A stretch of 45,035 bases of DNA from the NCBI GenBank assembly GCA_009801015.1, contig VHZZ01000015.1, positions 29,950-74,984 of the forward strand, given 5' to 3'. Origin of the DNA: Silene noctiflora. Taxonomy: Eukaryota > Streptophyta > Magnoliopsida > Caryophyllales > Caryophyllaceae. Of the stretch, positions 11,303 to 23,167 are shown one piece after another. The notes under the pieces are model-generated. The model was not told where the DNA came from. It saw nothing but the letters and a program-made list of their open reading frames with translations, and did not search any database. The number at the start of each line of letters is the position of its first letter. Position 1 is the stretch's first letter. The position numbers and the translations under genes were made by a program.

Positions 11303-12418
11303 AATGATTTCTTAAGCTCTATATTTTACTCGATTTGAAGTCGTCAATTGGTTTGAAATGGGAGTTTCAGGTTCTCTTTACGTTTGGTTAAAATACTCCT
11401 CACAAATGAATACAAACGTAAACAAATGAATGAGACAAAAGGAGTAATATCAATGGAGAAGAAGAGGATGAAACGTGGGCACGGTTGTTATGCAGGCATG
11501 ATTGGCAGAGTGTACAATTATGTAGCATTTTTTTTTTATAGCAAGCTGGTTTTTTCTGTTGTACGGCGGGAGAGCTGTTCGCTGTCTCATTTCGTGTCCC
11601 ATATTCTCTCTTAACACTTTCTCCTTTCAAACATTACCATTTCGCATAAAAAAAAAAATTTACTCCGTGATTGTGTAAATTACAGGAGATGAGATACGAA
11701 ATGGACAGATGACTTGAACAATGTAATTTGTAATCCCATTTTGTATGTTTTTCCAAAACTCCTTCAGTTGTCAACCAATTCAAAGCGCGGAAGTGATAAT
11801 TAAACCGCTTAACTTTGCTTAAGGTCAAATAGCTTGGCAAGTCTTAAATTAAGTAAGCTTGTAGTCCTTGATGAATCTTCCACGTTCATTTATTCTTGGT
11901 ATGTCCATAATATTGGGATAACATGTGCATCAGCGTAGAAATCGGAGGGATGATGATTGAGATATAAATTTAACAATAGGTAAACTTATGACAAATATTC
12001 TTAGATTCGTTGACTTTTTAAAATATGACGGAATTAAGTAAAATGGTCATCCTTTGTGAAAAATATTTTAATCAAAGGTAAACAAATGACTATGACAAAG
12101 AGTACTTAGATTGTTTGCAAATAAGTTACAGAGTACAAGATTTAATTGTTCCTTACCTTAGCGAAACAACCAATGGTAGAAAAAATGGAGGGTTCTCGCT
12201 AAGTTGGTAAAAAAAAAAGTGTCATTTTATAGTTACAAGAAATACAATGCCAAAATCCCATTATTCCTCTCATTTTATTAATTATTATTATTATTATTAT
12301 AATTATAATTACAAGGAATACATATATGTATACGATCCAGAAATGAGCAGTACTACAAACTCGAACTCCAGCATCGCAGCTCTTCTGGCTGAAAGGTTTC
12401 CAAGAGTGAAGGGCGCAA
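11303..12418. other. Spacer holding the armadillo-gene promoter
   Basis: The 1.1 kb between the armadillo-gene start and the stop of the next minus-strand gene. No TATA box can be named with confidence. It contains an ATT/AAT microsatellite at about 12277-12312. Short reading frames at 11384-11840 overlap on both strands and have no recognisable content. Confidence 0.6.
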
Positions 12419-15400
12419 TCATTTTGTAGAAGAAGTTTCATCTTCACTAGGTTTTTTCACACTTTGCCCTTGTTTGTTTGCCCCGGCTTGAACCTGAGGA
12501 TAGAACACAAGGAAAGTTCAGTTTTTGTTCCAGATTTACCCAAACAATTTAGGCGGACAAAATCGCTTTCTGTAGTTAATGCCTGAACTTAATTTAGTCC
12601 CCCCTACAGAATACAGAATGCAGAAAACAGAATGCACACATAATAGTAACTTGCTAGAAGATACAATGTAAAATTCAAGTTAGGTTTTCATGATTCAAAT
12701 TTCCCTCGTATATTTGTGGGTCGGGGAACTTTGGTGTGGATTGAAGGAAGTATTTTCTTACTACAAGTGGTTGAAACTTGAAAGTCGTAGCTACCATATG
12801 TAAGTGGAATGGAGGGAGTAACAAAATTGAACTCTTGAACGGCTGGCTCACGGATCTTTTAATTACAGTATACATCCACAGTTTTCTGAAGAATTTCTTC
12901 CATATAGAGCAGCAAACATTCAACATCAGTGGAAAAAATCATCTTTTGAGGGAATTTCTTAAACGCGTCTTTTGTTCAGCAAAGGAAGCTCATCATGAGA
13001 ACTTCAAATCTCAAAACTCTCATGTCAACCACTGTAGATGTCAATCTTGCACACAGATGATTGTCGCAAATGCTAACAAATTCATTTAACTCCACCCTTC
13101 CTTTATCTTCAAAATCAGTAGATACTAGACTGTGGATTCGTCTTAACCTACTTACATTCTAGGCAAGGGTTAGGACCCTGTAACTGAGTGCTCGTACTCA
13201 AGACATGGGTTCAAAACCTGTCAGAGTCAAAACTCACTTTGTGGCACCCACTACACCAAAGAAAGAATGTGCCAATCAACCTTTCGTCTTCACAAATTTC
13301 AACGAGACTACTTATTTTTATCGTACATCTTGAATCAATTACTTATGTACATCGTTTCATAATTGTTGAAACCAACTCGTAAATTTGGTCAATGTTGAAG
13401 ATAGGTAGACAGCTAGTAAAGATCTTTGGATGACTAGCACCACATATGATTTAATCAATAAAGAATTACTGCTACTCGACTAACGGAAACCATAAAAAGA
13501 AAACCAAGATGGCCATTAAAGAAAACATAGGAAAGGAAATACTGAAGATATAGACATTTACCATTGCCTTTTGGCTAGTTAACCTTCGAACAGAAGGGGC
13601 ACGTGCAACTGAAGAAGCTGCAGCGACTGCAGCAACACGTATCCTGCACAAAAGGGTAAAATAGTCAATACAACTGTTTAAAATCAGCAGAGGAACTAAT
13701 TGACTTCATACTCAATGTTACATACCTTCTATGAACATCAATAAATTCATCTGTTTCATCAACAATCTCCTCCTAGATTTGGCAAGGACAGTAGACAATA
13801 TCATACACAATTTTAAAAAAATGCAGAAGAGTTAAAGACAAGATGGAATTCCCATTTCCAATGGAATAGAACAAAATGGCAACCATCCGATACACTTCTA
13901 GACACAATTTTCATTGTGGATCATAACGGTCACGACCTCTCTGTGTAGGTAACACGGGTAAGGATGCGTACATCCGTTCCCTCGTACCCGTGAATGCAGG
14001 AGTCCTTGAGGCAATAAAGTAACAATTATCTAAAAAAAGACAAAAGGCAGAAGTACCTGTAGAAGCTCTTCAAATACATCTTCGAGAGTGATAATACCAA
14101 CAACTTCTCCCTCCTCAATCTCATCCGGGGTGTAAAGCATAGAACTTGGAATCCCTTGTTCAAGTAGTTTCGTCTGCCCGGATATCTTTTCAATGTCTAC
14201 AACACTGTCTGAATTTTTATTTTGCTTGGGCAACAAAGGAGTAGATAAGTCAGAATTCACATCAGTGATTTTACGGTGACCAGATTCTTTAACATCACTT
14301 AAAAGTAGAGGTATATTGCTTTTGGACTTTGCCTTCACCACAACAGCCATATGGCTATGACCTTTCTGAAATTCGTTAAGTATGTCGTACAAAGGCATGT
14401 CAGCTGGTACCCTGAAAAGAATGCCAGAAAATTACGCCCTCTTTACATAATATGTAGTTATGTACTCATAAAAGGAAACCTTAAATATAGTATCACACCT
14501 TGGAACCTTTCTGATGGTAACTGCACTGACAGGGGTCTCTGTTTCAGGTCGTACAGTTAGAAGTGTTTTTACCTGATAGTTGAAAAAGAGCAAAAATTCA
14601 ATAATAAACCAGCTCTATACAATCCTCACACTACTTTAAAACCAAATTCATGAAGTTGATGCACACATTCACATAATGAAGCAAAAGGATCAGGTATCTG
14701 AACTTCTGACACCCACCAGAAGAAGTCCTATAATATTTTTCGGTGTTCCAGAATAAACAGGAACTCGGCTATGTCCTCGAGCCAGGATCTTTCCCATTGC
14801 TTCCCTGAAAACAGAATTACAGCCAGGTAAAAAATGAAGCTAGCATTTGAACAATCCTTGTGCTATAGAAAGAAACAAGACGCAACCCTCGTATACTTTT
14901 TTCAAAGTCTGTGTAATCATGTATCCACCAAAACAGTAGCAACCACGAATGGCAACAAACCAAATTGATGTGGTCGCGATAACCCAATCATACCTCTTCA
15001 ATCTTGCCGTACATTTTCCTATGTTACTCGTAGCCGGTTAGAAGTATGTGATATGAGTGGTGTACAACTGTCACACGGAACTATTTTTAAAAAATGCTTC
15101 ACGTTATGCCCATAATGAAGTGCCTATGTGTAACTAGTGCAACTGTTGAGAGCTCAACATGGAATACGTTAGCTGATATAAAGGAGCATTACAAGACGAT
15201 ACACTACCTTGAAATGTGAGAACGGGGTATATAGGAAAAGGAGGGAGTATGGTTTATGAAGCAATAAGCAAAGTTGATAGTTATGTTTACCAGTCTAATT
15301 TTGCGTTAACATCCAAAGAAAATGTTGAGTCAATTGGTGTCATTGCCTCCTGAGCTGTCTGTTTACAGTAAGAATAACAAAATGATCAAAGTTACAACTT

Positions 15401-18400
15401 CACGTCATGTAAACGATTCATTGCGACCAAGTAAAACTGCATGATTGCTAAAGATTGCAGGCCACAAGGGTTTGGCTGGAAACTTTTGGTGGGTGTGGGT
15501 TGGGGTGGGGTGAAGGGTTGTTTTACAAAAATGAGTATAATACATGTTGAACAAGGGATCAAGATACTTTGATGATGCGTAATTACATTTTTCTCGAAAG
15601 AGGAGTCTACATCAACCAGTTTCTCGCCTTAGAATTATAATAGACCGTGTTATTTACTTCAATACGATGGCTTATAAATCAAATGGCAAATAGACAACCT
15701 ACTGCCCAACAAGACTACGTCTTGTTAATCAGAACTTACATTGTGGAACCACATTTGATCTTCATTTGCTAAATTAACATTTGATCTTCATTTGCTAAAT
15801 TAACAGAACTTAGAGACATATGGATTTAGAGAAAGTTAAAAACTTAAAATAACAGGAATTTCAGCAGTTACCTTCTCCGTTAAATCTAATGCTCCATTGA
15901 TAATTGTTGTCTCATCATGTGTAAGTTCGCCTCCTTTTCCAGCCTAAGAAAGACAATAATTAATCTAAGTTATTCAGCAAAGTTCTCAACATGAAAAAGC
16001 TTGAAGATAGACTCATTTGTTAGAGTCACTGCCAAAAGTCGCCCTGTCAAGTGGTAAGTTATTTCCAAGCAAGATACTTTACCTCTTGACCGTGAATTGA
16101 GACAAGTGCTTTTAATTGAGCTCTTCTGAAGAGAGCTTCATCATGTCCTAATACCCAGTCCAACACCTGCAATAGCATCATGCACTTCAAAACAACAACA
16201 TAAAAATTGGTTCGCATAAACAATGCATGAGGTGCATGCCTTCGCCATGTGGCGTCGATACACTCGCACCTTTTAAAGCTAATGCGCATATTAATCAGAA
16301 ATGTCCCAAATCGATAAATGTCACGTAGTATTCAGACTGTAGAGAGCCACCGAGAACAAACACCTAACAGGAATTGAACCCATGTTCAGAAAAGGAGTAC
16401 CATCCCACCCTCGTGACTTTACCAGCTCCGCTAGTTGACATCCTCTTTGGTAGTTGGTAAAACAGTAATACCTCCGATGTTGTAGCCTAGACAGAGTCTA
16501 AATGACAAATGCACTTAACATCATCATCAACCCTTTATACATAGCAGAGATGGAATGATGCCGTCCATCTACATCTTAAATAGGAACAAAATTCCACTTG
16601 ATCATTCTCTCTAAGTCTCTCACTAACAAGTTCAAAGATGTCTACTAGACTACTATGTGAAGTCAACAAACTCTCAAACATGGCAAATTACAGAGTAGAT
16701 GATGCACAATGCATGATTTCTGTTAACTTAAGTAATAGCAGGTCCGTCTAGTCATGAGTTACCTCTTAAGAAAGTAAAATGTCAATCAGATATGTAATGA
16801 GTTTCACAGACGAAGAATACAATCACATAGGCGGTATTAACAGCCAAAATAATATATTTCACACACGGCAAAATATCAGCTAGTAAAAATAAGATCCGCA
16901 ACCAACACTTGCGTGCACAAGGCAACCAAACAGTTTGAATCCGACTATCTTTATTCATGCACCACCTAGAACAAAGGATAAGTAATAAGAAAGGAAACTT
17001 GCCTTTCCAATAGGGTAAGATATCGGATAGGACACAATCATCAATATGCGTACAAGCCACACAAAATTTGCACCCACAGCGAGGCCATATCTTGTACATA
17101 TAGCTTGTGGAATAACCTGACAATGCATAGAATCATACAATGAATACCGAGCCAACAGGAACCAGCCATACAAGAGCAGAATCGACTATAGAAGTAGTAT
17201 ACCTCCCCAAATGCTAGGACCAACGTTACAGATAATATAATAGCTAGATACTGATTGAAAAGCTTATCCAGATATATTGGAAGTGCCTGCAGGAAATTCG
17301 GAAGCACAGTCACAATGGAAAACTCAAGTGTGATACTCAGTCCAAACCCGAAAGTCAAAACACAATGTCACAATGCAAGAACATGCTGATTTTCACTGGG
17401 AAGTGAAAGAAGAAACTTGTAAGACCAACTACAGAAAATTTATGAGGAGACCTAACAAGTTTAACACCCATTTTCTTTTACCTTAGAACCTGAACCAGGT
17501 ATTCCATCGATTAAACCGAGTAACCAACATCCACATATTTCGACTTTAAACAAGCATTCAAATATGTTAAACAGGTTGATGCAAATAGACGAGGTACCAA
17601 ATCCGAATAGTATCTCTCCAATCTGATATAAATATTATGAGTCACATTGTCAGTTGTTAAAAATAACACAAGATTATTTTTCTACTTTTCTCACGTAGAA
17701 CACATCTTCTTATCAAACTTTTCAATGCTCTTCTGATCAGAAGCACTTAATAATGGATTCTAAGCTCCAGGATCCACTACATAATTTGATGTTCATCACT
17801 AGATGGACAATTAGACAGCAAACAAGTCAAGTCCCAGCACTGACAATGAAAAACAAAATCGCTTTCCCTTAGAAGGGTATGAAGAATACCTCCATGGCAC
17901 CCGCATTGCACAGAAGCAATGTCACGAGTAGTTGATGCTGTTTTTGAACCACAGGGAGGATAGAAGCTGAATACAGACATTTAGATCAAATTAATCAGTG
18001 CGGCATTAACAGAACCTCTATTCACCATAACCACAAACAGGCCAAAAGAATTTCATCATACACATACTGCAAAATTATATGGAGTAATTGCTTAAATTAA
18101 AACTCGCTTTACTTCAACAATCTGCCGCCCCATACATTATATACTCAAGTTCATCAGTACAATATTCAAATAATCAAACCTCTTCACATTTTTATTTAAA
18201 AAATATCAAATTTCCTTATCACTTTCAACAGCTTTTTTCACAGTATACATTACAAGCAACAATCAGTCGACTCCATCAATCAAAATATATACTCATTAAT
18301 CCAATTTTTTTTGATATTTTCATGTATGTTTCACTTCAAAACATTGAGTGGAAATACTCTTAATATCCATCTTCATTCATGTAAAGTCATACTCCCATTT

Positions 18401-19851
18401 GAACCCTTCAGTTTCCCTGTAATAGACGGTAATATAGGAAGGTTATAATCTAAAGTACTTGACACAGAATGTGATCCTTACTCTCGGACAAGCCAAAAAT
18501 GGAATAGATGAACAATGATCATTCTTTTATAGGATAAAGATATCAAAATCAACATAGCTACCAAAATGTATCATTCCTTAGATCAAGCAATTATACATTT
18601 ATACCCACCACCGGAAATTCACAAAAAAAATTGTGCCCATTTCATAATACTCAGCATTATCCCAGAATACGCATAACATTCTCCTGGAAGAAACACAGTG
18701 ACATAGTAAAATAACATGAAAAGTTTTGTGATCACAAAAAAAGCTCAACTTCATGACTTATTAGTAAAAATCATCACTACAATCAAACTGAATACCCACT
18801 AAATACACCTAAACCCACAACCTCAATTCCCCATTTTCATTCTCTTAAGCAAAACGCAAAATCTCATTTAAAACCGTCTTAAATTAGTTTTCATTCTCTT
18901 AAGCAAAACGCGAAATCTCATTTAAAACCGTCTTAAATTAGTTTTCCCCTAATCACTCCAATCAAAGAGAATAGCAACTACACACAATTAAACCCACTAC
19001 CTCAATTTCCCATTTTCATTCTCTTAACCAAAACACAAAATCTCATTTAAACCATTTTCGACTAAGGCCCCTAAAATCCTAGACACAATCCTGATCACTA
19101 CTATTAAAGTGAATACCAAATAAATACAATTAAACCACAACCTCAATTTCCCATTCCCATTCTCTTAACCAAAACACAAAATCTCATTTAAGACCGTCTT
19201 AAATTACTTTTCACCAAGGCTCCTAGAATCCTCGACAAGGCCCTAATCACTACAATCAAACTGAATGCCAGCAACATAAACTTCAACCCCACAACTTCAA
19301 TTTCCCAACCAAAATGCAAAATCTTGAGACCGTCTTAAGCTTAAAAGGACCTCCTCCCATGTCAAGTGGCTCACCAAAGCAACACCAGCTCTAAACAAAA
19401 AAAAAACATAACCTCAAACTACACAATAACAACGATCAATACACAATGCAAAATGCAAAATCTCGACACCGTCTTAAGCTTAAAACGGCCTCTTTCCATG
19501 TTAAATGATTAAACAAAAAAACAGTAACTACCCATTTCATAAAATTATCCTAAAATCACAAGCATAACCTTAAATTAAACACATTAACAAAAATCAATGA
19601 TCAAAAACACACAAACCAGCTTGCTTTTGCTCAGAAGGAGAACCGCTACGCTTAAGAATCTCCAAGTCAACAAGATTTATAGACATCAATCCTAAAGTCA
19701 ACCCAGACATAAGCCCTGCAAATAGTACGAGGAAACAACATAATCCACCATATAAGAACCATGTTGCTGTTCCAAACTCAATTTCTGACCCTAATACGTC
19801 GCCGTTTCGGAGTGCTAGTCTTGCTATTGCCACTGCATTTAATACCTGCAT
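12419..19851 (-). CDS. DUF21/CNNM-type membrane protein with CBS pair
   Basis: Thirteen exons, listed high to low: 19851-19617, 17966-17890, 17286-17203, 17116-17003, 16166-16083, 15943-15872, 15358-15291, 14804-14717, 14572-14499, 14411-14057, 13772-13726, 13643-13562, 12493-12419. They sum to 1455 nt (484 residues) with phase kept at every junction. The order is a luminal N-terminus, a DUF21 transmembrane domain (about 30-198, with [20 protein letters not shown] and [15 protein letters not shown]), then a CBS pair (about 225-420) split by a Ser-rich insert. The C-terminus is short and basic. The sequence closely resembles the Arabidopsis At4g14240 group, whose members have been reported as magnesium-release (MGR) transporters related to animal CNNM proteins. 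Intron 4 uses a GC donor. Transport of Mg2+ is inferred from the family. Confidence 0.93.
13925..14022 (+). mobile_element. Au-like SINE 3' part in CNNM-type gene intron 10
   Basis: The phrase ACGGGTAAGGATGCGTACAT, then CATCCG, a C/G-rich palindromic stretch and a GAGTCCTTGAGG end, matches the conserved 3' portion of Au-type plant SINEs. It is antisense to the host gene and well inside the intron (13773-14056). Confidence 0.65.
15751..15802. repeat. Exact 26-bp tandem duplication in intron 6
   Basis: The unit ACATTTGATCTTCATTTGCT plus six more bases occurs twice in direct contact (15751-15776, 15777-15802) with no mismatch, in an intron of the CNNM-type gene. Perfect identity suggests a recent event or an assembly artefact. 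Confidence 0.8.
16167..17002 (-). other. GC-AG intron 4 of the CNNM-type gene
   Basis: The exon 4 end reads GGAAAG followed by GCAAGT, so the donor is GC, not GT. The neighbouring GT three bases further in would shift the frame, whereas the GC site keeps the conserved PIGK-VLD junction at phase 0. GC-AG introns are a known minor class of U2 introns and usually have strong flanking consensus, as here (AAG|GCAAGT). Confidence 0.85.
16290..16446 (-). mobile_element. tRNA-derived SINE in CNNM-type gene intron 4
   Basis: Read on the minus strand, TAGCGGAGCTGG (16433-16422) fits the RNA polymerase III A box. GGTTCAATTCC (16380-16370) fits the B box about 40 bases later, the spacing of tRNA-derived SINEs. 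The sequence begins GATGTCAACTAGC. The 3' boundary is uncertain. It lies in the same direction as the host gene. Confidence 0.6.
18780..19490. repeat. Degenerate minisatellite in CNNM-type gene intron 1
   Basis: At least four tandem copies of a ~145-180-bp unit start near 18780, 18958, 19101 and 19253. They share CAACCTCAATTTCCCATT, CATTCTCTTAA, AAAATCTCATTTAA and ACCGTCTTAA. Within the first copy, a 54-bp piece is itself duplicated (18834-18887 and 18888-18941) with one or two changes. The array fills about 40 percent of the 1.65-kb first intron. Confidence 0.7.
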
Positions 19852-21180
19852 TTTAATGGTGAATTTGTTTCTGGGTTTTGATCGGATAATTGGTCTGGTG
19901 AGTTTTGTGATTTGGGTTTTTTGGTAGGAATTTGAATGACTGATTGAGAGTAAAAGTCAGTATAGCAAGTGCCGTCTTTTTTTAAAATTACTCCGTAGTA
20001 TGGAAAAAAAGATGATCGGATGATAGGATCGGATCGGATATTGAGACGGGTTTCGAGTCGATTCCGAGTTATTCAAACTCCGACTAATTAACCCGTCAAA
20101 GTATTAGTACAGGAAGATGTTTGGATAGGATGTCGGGATGGGTTTCAAGTCGAGTCGGACTCAAACTCGAATTCAAACATGGACTAATTATCCCGTAAAT
20201 CTATTAGTACGGGAAGATGTTTAGATCAGATATCGGTTCAGCTCGCACTAGAATTTAAACACAAACTATTTATCCTGTGAAACTATTATACGTCGTACAA
20301 CAGCTTTATAAAGGGTGATCATAACGTCACTCAAAAATGTACTTCACTTGAAAATAGTACTCGTAAACAATAAAAATAGGCCTCTCACATATCGAGTGGC
20401 TGGTAGCATAGTATATTCTCTTTGGCGTTATCATTTCTCTTTATATGTCACTTTTTCGGCTTCTACAATCATATAACTTAACTAAAATCCTCTTCATTTT
20501 CTAAATGAAATGTAAAAAGTTATTTTATCTCGCAAATTAATTTTAAAATAACTTTTTACTTTTTGTACTCTTCATACTTTTCACACGTATATTAAAATTC
20601 ATCTATTTTGAGGAAATTGTAGAAAATAGAATTGAGGGGAAATGAAGATAATTTAAGTCGCATTTAATTACATAAACGAGTAAGACATACAATGGTTGTG
20701 AAAACGATATACGATGTATAACGATTTTACATGATAATTTGCACGGGTTAAAAGTTTCGTTATCGGATCGGTTTTCACGAGCAAGTACACATAGGACGTA
20801 CATATACATATACATGTACTGACTGACGCTTGGGGAAGACTTTTCGTTGTTTTTTTGTCGATAAGTTGTTTGGAGTATTAGAGCTTCTTGCTTATCAATT
20901 GATAAATTATTATACGAAGCAAAGTCGATGATAACAATGAAAAGTCATTAGAGATCGATTAGAGATTATTAAATGCGGATTTTGTGATCTATTAATAAGT
21001 TTATGAATCGGATTATGTAATTTGTTAATTGCATTATTATCGGTATAATAACAAAATAAGTATAAACAACTCTTTCGAATATGGCCTCCAAATCAGGATA
21101 CACAATTACACTTCATAATACTGTTCTCTCAATAAAGAAACAAATAAAATACAGAAAATAAACACAAATTTTCATTGAAG
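19852..21180. other. Spacer upstream of the CNNM-type gene
   Basis: The first ~150 bases should hold the promoter and leader of the minus-strand gene; no TATA box can be named. From about 20020 a repeat array follows (listed separately). The rest, to about 21180, is AT-rich with no coding signal I can support. Confidence 0.55.
20028..20290. repeat. Three degenerate ~90-bp direct repeats
   Basis: Units share GGATATTGAGACGGGTTTC-like starts, a GAGTCG motif, CAAACTCGA, GACTAATTA, CCCGT and TATTAGTACGGGAAGATGTT. Two are clear (about 20028-20120 and 20121-20225) and a third is partial. No terminal structure was found, so the origin is unclear. Confidence 0.6.
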
Positions 21181-21182
21181 AC

Positions 21183-21340
21183 ATACACTATCCATCACAA
21201 GCTGAAAACGGATAGTGACCCTCTTATAATATGCAAGTGACACCAATCATGGGGTGCTTCATTTCCCTCCACTTGTCCTCTCACTTGTCTTATTGTGAAG
21301 GGACACTATCCGTCTTCAACTTGTGACGGGACCCGTCACA
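21183..21340. mobile_element. Foldback MITE with CCGTCACAAG ends
   Basis: The left arm CCATCACAAGCTGAAAACGG (21191 on) pairs with the reverse complement of the right arm, CCGTCACAAGTTGAAGACGG (ending near 21330). The centre, about 80 bp, is non-coding. The same phrase style recurs in the element at 23168-23335, so both may belong to one family. Confidence 0.6.
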
Positions 21341-21391
21341 AGACGCTTTGGAAAATAAATTACTCGTAGTTAATATGCTAACAATAGTGTT

Positions 21392-21739
21392 CTAGTTTTC
21401 AAGCTGCCAAGCATACGGAATAAAGAACTCTTCCGGATAAATTTCTTTTTCTTTTGTTTTATCAGAATGAAAAGATTTGTATGAGGCTATATCTTTTGTT
21501 ATAGCATGAGCAATCCGATTAAGGTTTCTTGGACAATGACTAAGAGAAAAACAATGGCAAAATGAAGCCATTGAAGTAATAAAACATAAAAAAGGTGCCG
21601 CATCCCAATTACTCATCTCGAAACCATTAATCTGGAGAATTAGATTCAAGTAGTCAGAGGTTGCATCAATGTGTCGAAACCCAAGGGAAATAGCATCAGA
21701 GCAAGCAAATTTAAAAGCAATGGAGCAAACATTTGACAA
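21392..21739 (-). pseudogene. LINE-type RNase H (RVT_3) fragment
   Basis: An open frame of about 115 codons without a convincing ATG. It contains CHCFSLSHCPRNLNRIAHAI, close to the conserved SFSHIPRxxNRVAHALA block of plant RNase H-like (RVT_3) domains, and ends EEFFIPYAWQLEN, like the C-terminus of such domains. The N-terminal third of the domain, with its first acidic residues, is missing. These domains occur in plant L1-type LINEs and in some host genes. It sits beside an oppositely oriented poly-A-tailed segment. Confidence 0.75.
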
Positions 21740-21759
21740 AAGATAATTTTATGTAAATG

Positions 21760-21856
21760 ACGAGCTTGGTCCGGAGCCCTGCTCAAACTCGGGTACTCGG
21801 GTTGATTCTATTTCTTGTCAAATGAATGAAATGATTTAATCTCTACGGAGGTTTTT

Positions 21857-21890
<34 letters not shown>
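21760..21890 (+). mobile_element. LINE 3' end with poly-A tail
   Basis: The stretch ending AATGATTTAATCTCTACGG, then GGTTTTTTTATA and a pure A run of about 32 bases, looks like the 3' untranslated end and tail of an L1-type LINE on the plus strand. Together with the inverted RNase H fragment next to it, this fits one insertion whose 5' part was flipped. No target duplication could be fixed. Confidence 0.5.
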
Positions 21891-21893
<3 letters not shown>

Positions 21894-22195
21894 TCACTTG
21901 TGATTTTTAAAGCAAAGCGTCGTAAAAAAAATCTCATTTTTGCAAAAGGTATCTACGAGTACTTTTTTTAGTCAAAAACATGCAAAACGCAAATTACTGA
22001 GTATATGGGTAATGTTAATTTCGGGGCCTTGCCTCTCATTCGTACCAACAAAAAAAAAAAAAAAAGAGTATACGGCCAATATGGGTAAATGCCGTAATGG
22101 GCTAATAGTCAAATCGATTGGGCATTTTTTTTACTGGACGAAACTTATATGGGCCTATGGGATGCTTAGTAGTTCAGTTACAGCCTACAGTATAT

Positions 22196-22329
22196 CCGTC
22201 TTAAGCTTAAGATGAATTTAAGGGTGTGATATCCATCTTAAGCATAAGACGGACCAAATTTATATGGCTCATTTTCATTTTTCAAATTCTGATTTAAGAG
22301 TAAAGCTATCCATCTTAAGTGTAAGACGG
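22196..22329. repeat. Three CCRTCTTAAG palindromes
   Basis: Palindromes of the form CCRTCTTAAGNNTAAGAYGG lie at 22196-22214, 22233-22252 and 22310-22329. Related half-sites occur in the CNNM-type gene's first intron (near 19331 and 19471) and near 41375. This points to a dispersed hairpin-tipped repeat family. Confidence 0.6.
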
Positions 22330-22531
22330 ATCAAATACATACCAAATCACACAATAAATTGCCTAAAAAATATCAAAAGTTTTGTCTATAATCAAGATGT
22401 GGTAGTATTTATTATTTACTTGTTTTAAGTTTTAAGATGAATACTCCGTTTTAAGCAAGAATTGCTGATTTTTCGTGATTTAATTAAAACATTCTTAATT
22501 TTTTTTTTTTTTGTGTTTTTTTTTTTTTTGC

Positions 22532-22777
22532 TGTAGTAAAAGCTTCTCCAGCATACCCAACACAAAATGTTTCAGTCATGTCATTCCTGATTCCACCCTT
22601 CAAGAGATGAAGCCTTAACCTCGTCACAAACGGATACTTCGTTTGTGAACTGTGATCAAAAGCTAAAGTCCTGGCAACAAACTCGTACGTGTTTGATCGT
22701 CTACCAATTGCCAGTTTACCACCCCAGGCACCATTGATTTCTACCTCATCGGAAAGTCCGACAAGGTCACTAGAGTA
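22532..22777 (-). pseudogene. Unrecognised coding fragment with A-rich tail
   Basis: An open frame of 82 codons with no ATG start. It contains GLSDEVEINGAWGGKLAIGR, then RLRLHLLKGG and TETFCVGYAGEAFTT. The composition is protein-like and unlike a chance frame in AT-rich DNA. Alternating polar and hydrophobic residues with many Gly suggest beta strands, but I do not recognise the family. At its 3' side the frame runs into about 40 bases of nearly pure A, as a retrocopy would. At its 5' side CCTCCTCTAG could be an acceptor, so a real exon is the alternative. No matching donor is seen. Confidence 0.4.
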
Positions 22778-22975
22778 CTAGAGGAGGTGGTGATCTTGTT
22801 GAATAGAGCGTGAACAGCCAAATGGAAAATTATTTTCGTCGGACACAATCACGCAATCTAGTAAATTACATGTAAAAGTATAGATTCTTTTAAGTGCTCG
22901 TGCTTTGCCCCATTTTTTCTCTGATCATTATTACAATTTGACGCGCCCACGTGTAACACAAATTACACTATAAGA

Positions 22976-23117
22976 CTGTTATATGATGTGACCACTTAAA
23001 AAATGATCATTTTATAGCAAAAAGTAACCTTGAGTTTATTGATACATAAATAACATAACGATCATTATTTATCATAAAGTGGTCACTTTTTATCTATTGC
23101 ACCATATAATGGTCACA
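22976..23117. mobile_element. Short foldback MITE with GTGACCA arms
   Basis: TGTTATATGATGTGACCACT at the left pairs imperfectly with the reverse complement of the right end (TGACCATTATATGGTGCA, then AAAGTGACCACTTTAT). About 140 bp in all and non-coding. The arms resemble the small hairpin in GULLO intron 4 (around 6690, GTGGTCACTATTTA), so the two may be related. Confidence 0.5.
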
Positions 23118-23167
23118 CACAACTATTGCAGGAGTAAAATTTCAGCCTATAACAAACCACTTGGTCT

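Noticed and set aside
13195-13225. GGGTTCAAAACCTG phrase like a tRNA arm
   Set aside because: Lacks an A box and acceptor stem; lies in the last intron of the CNNM-type gene.
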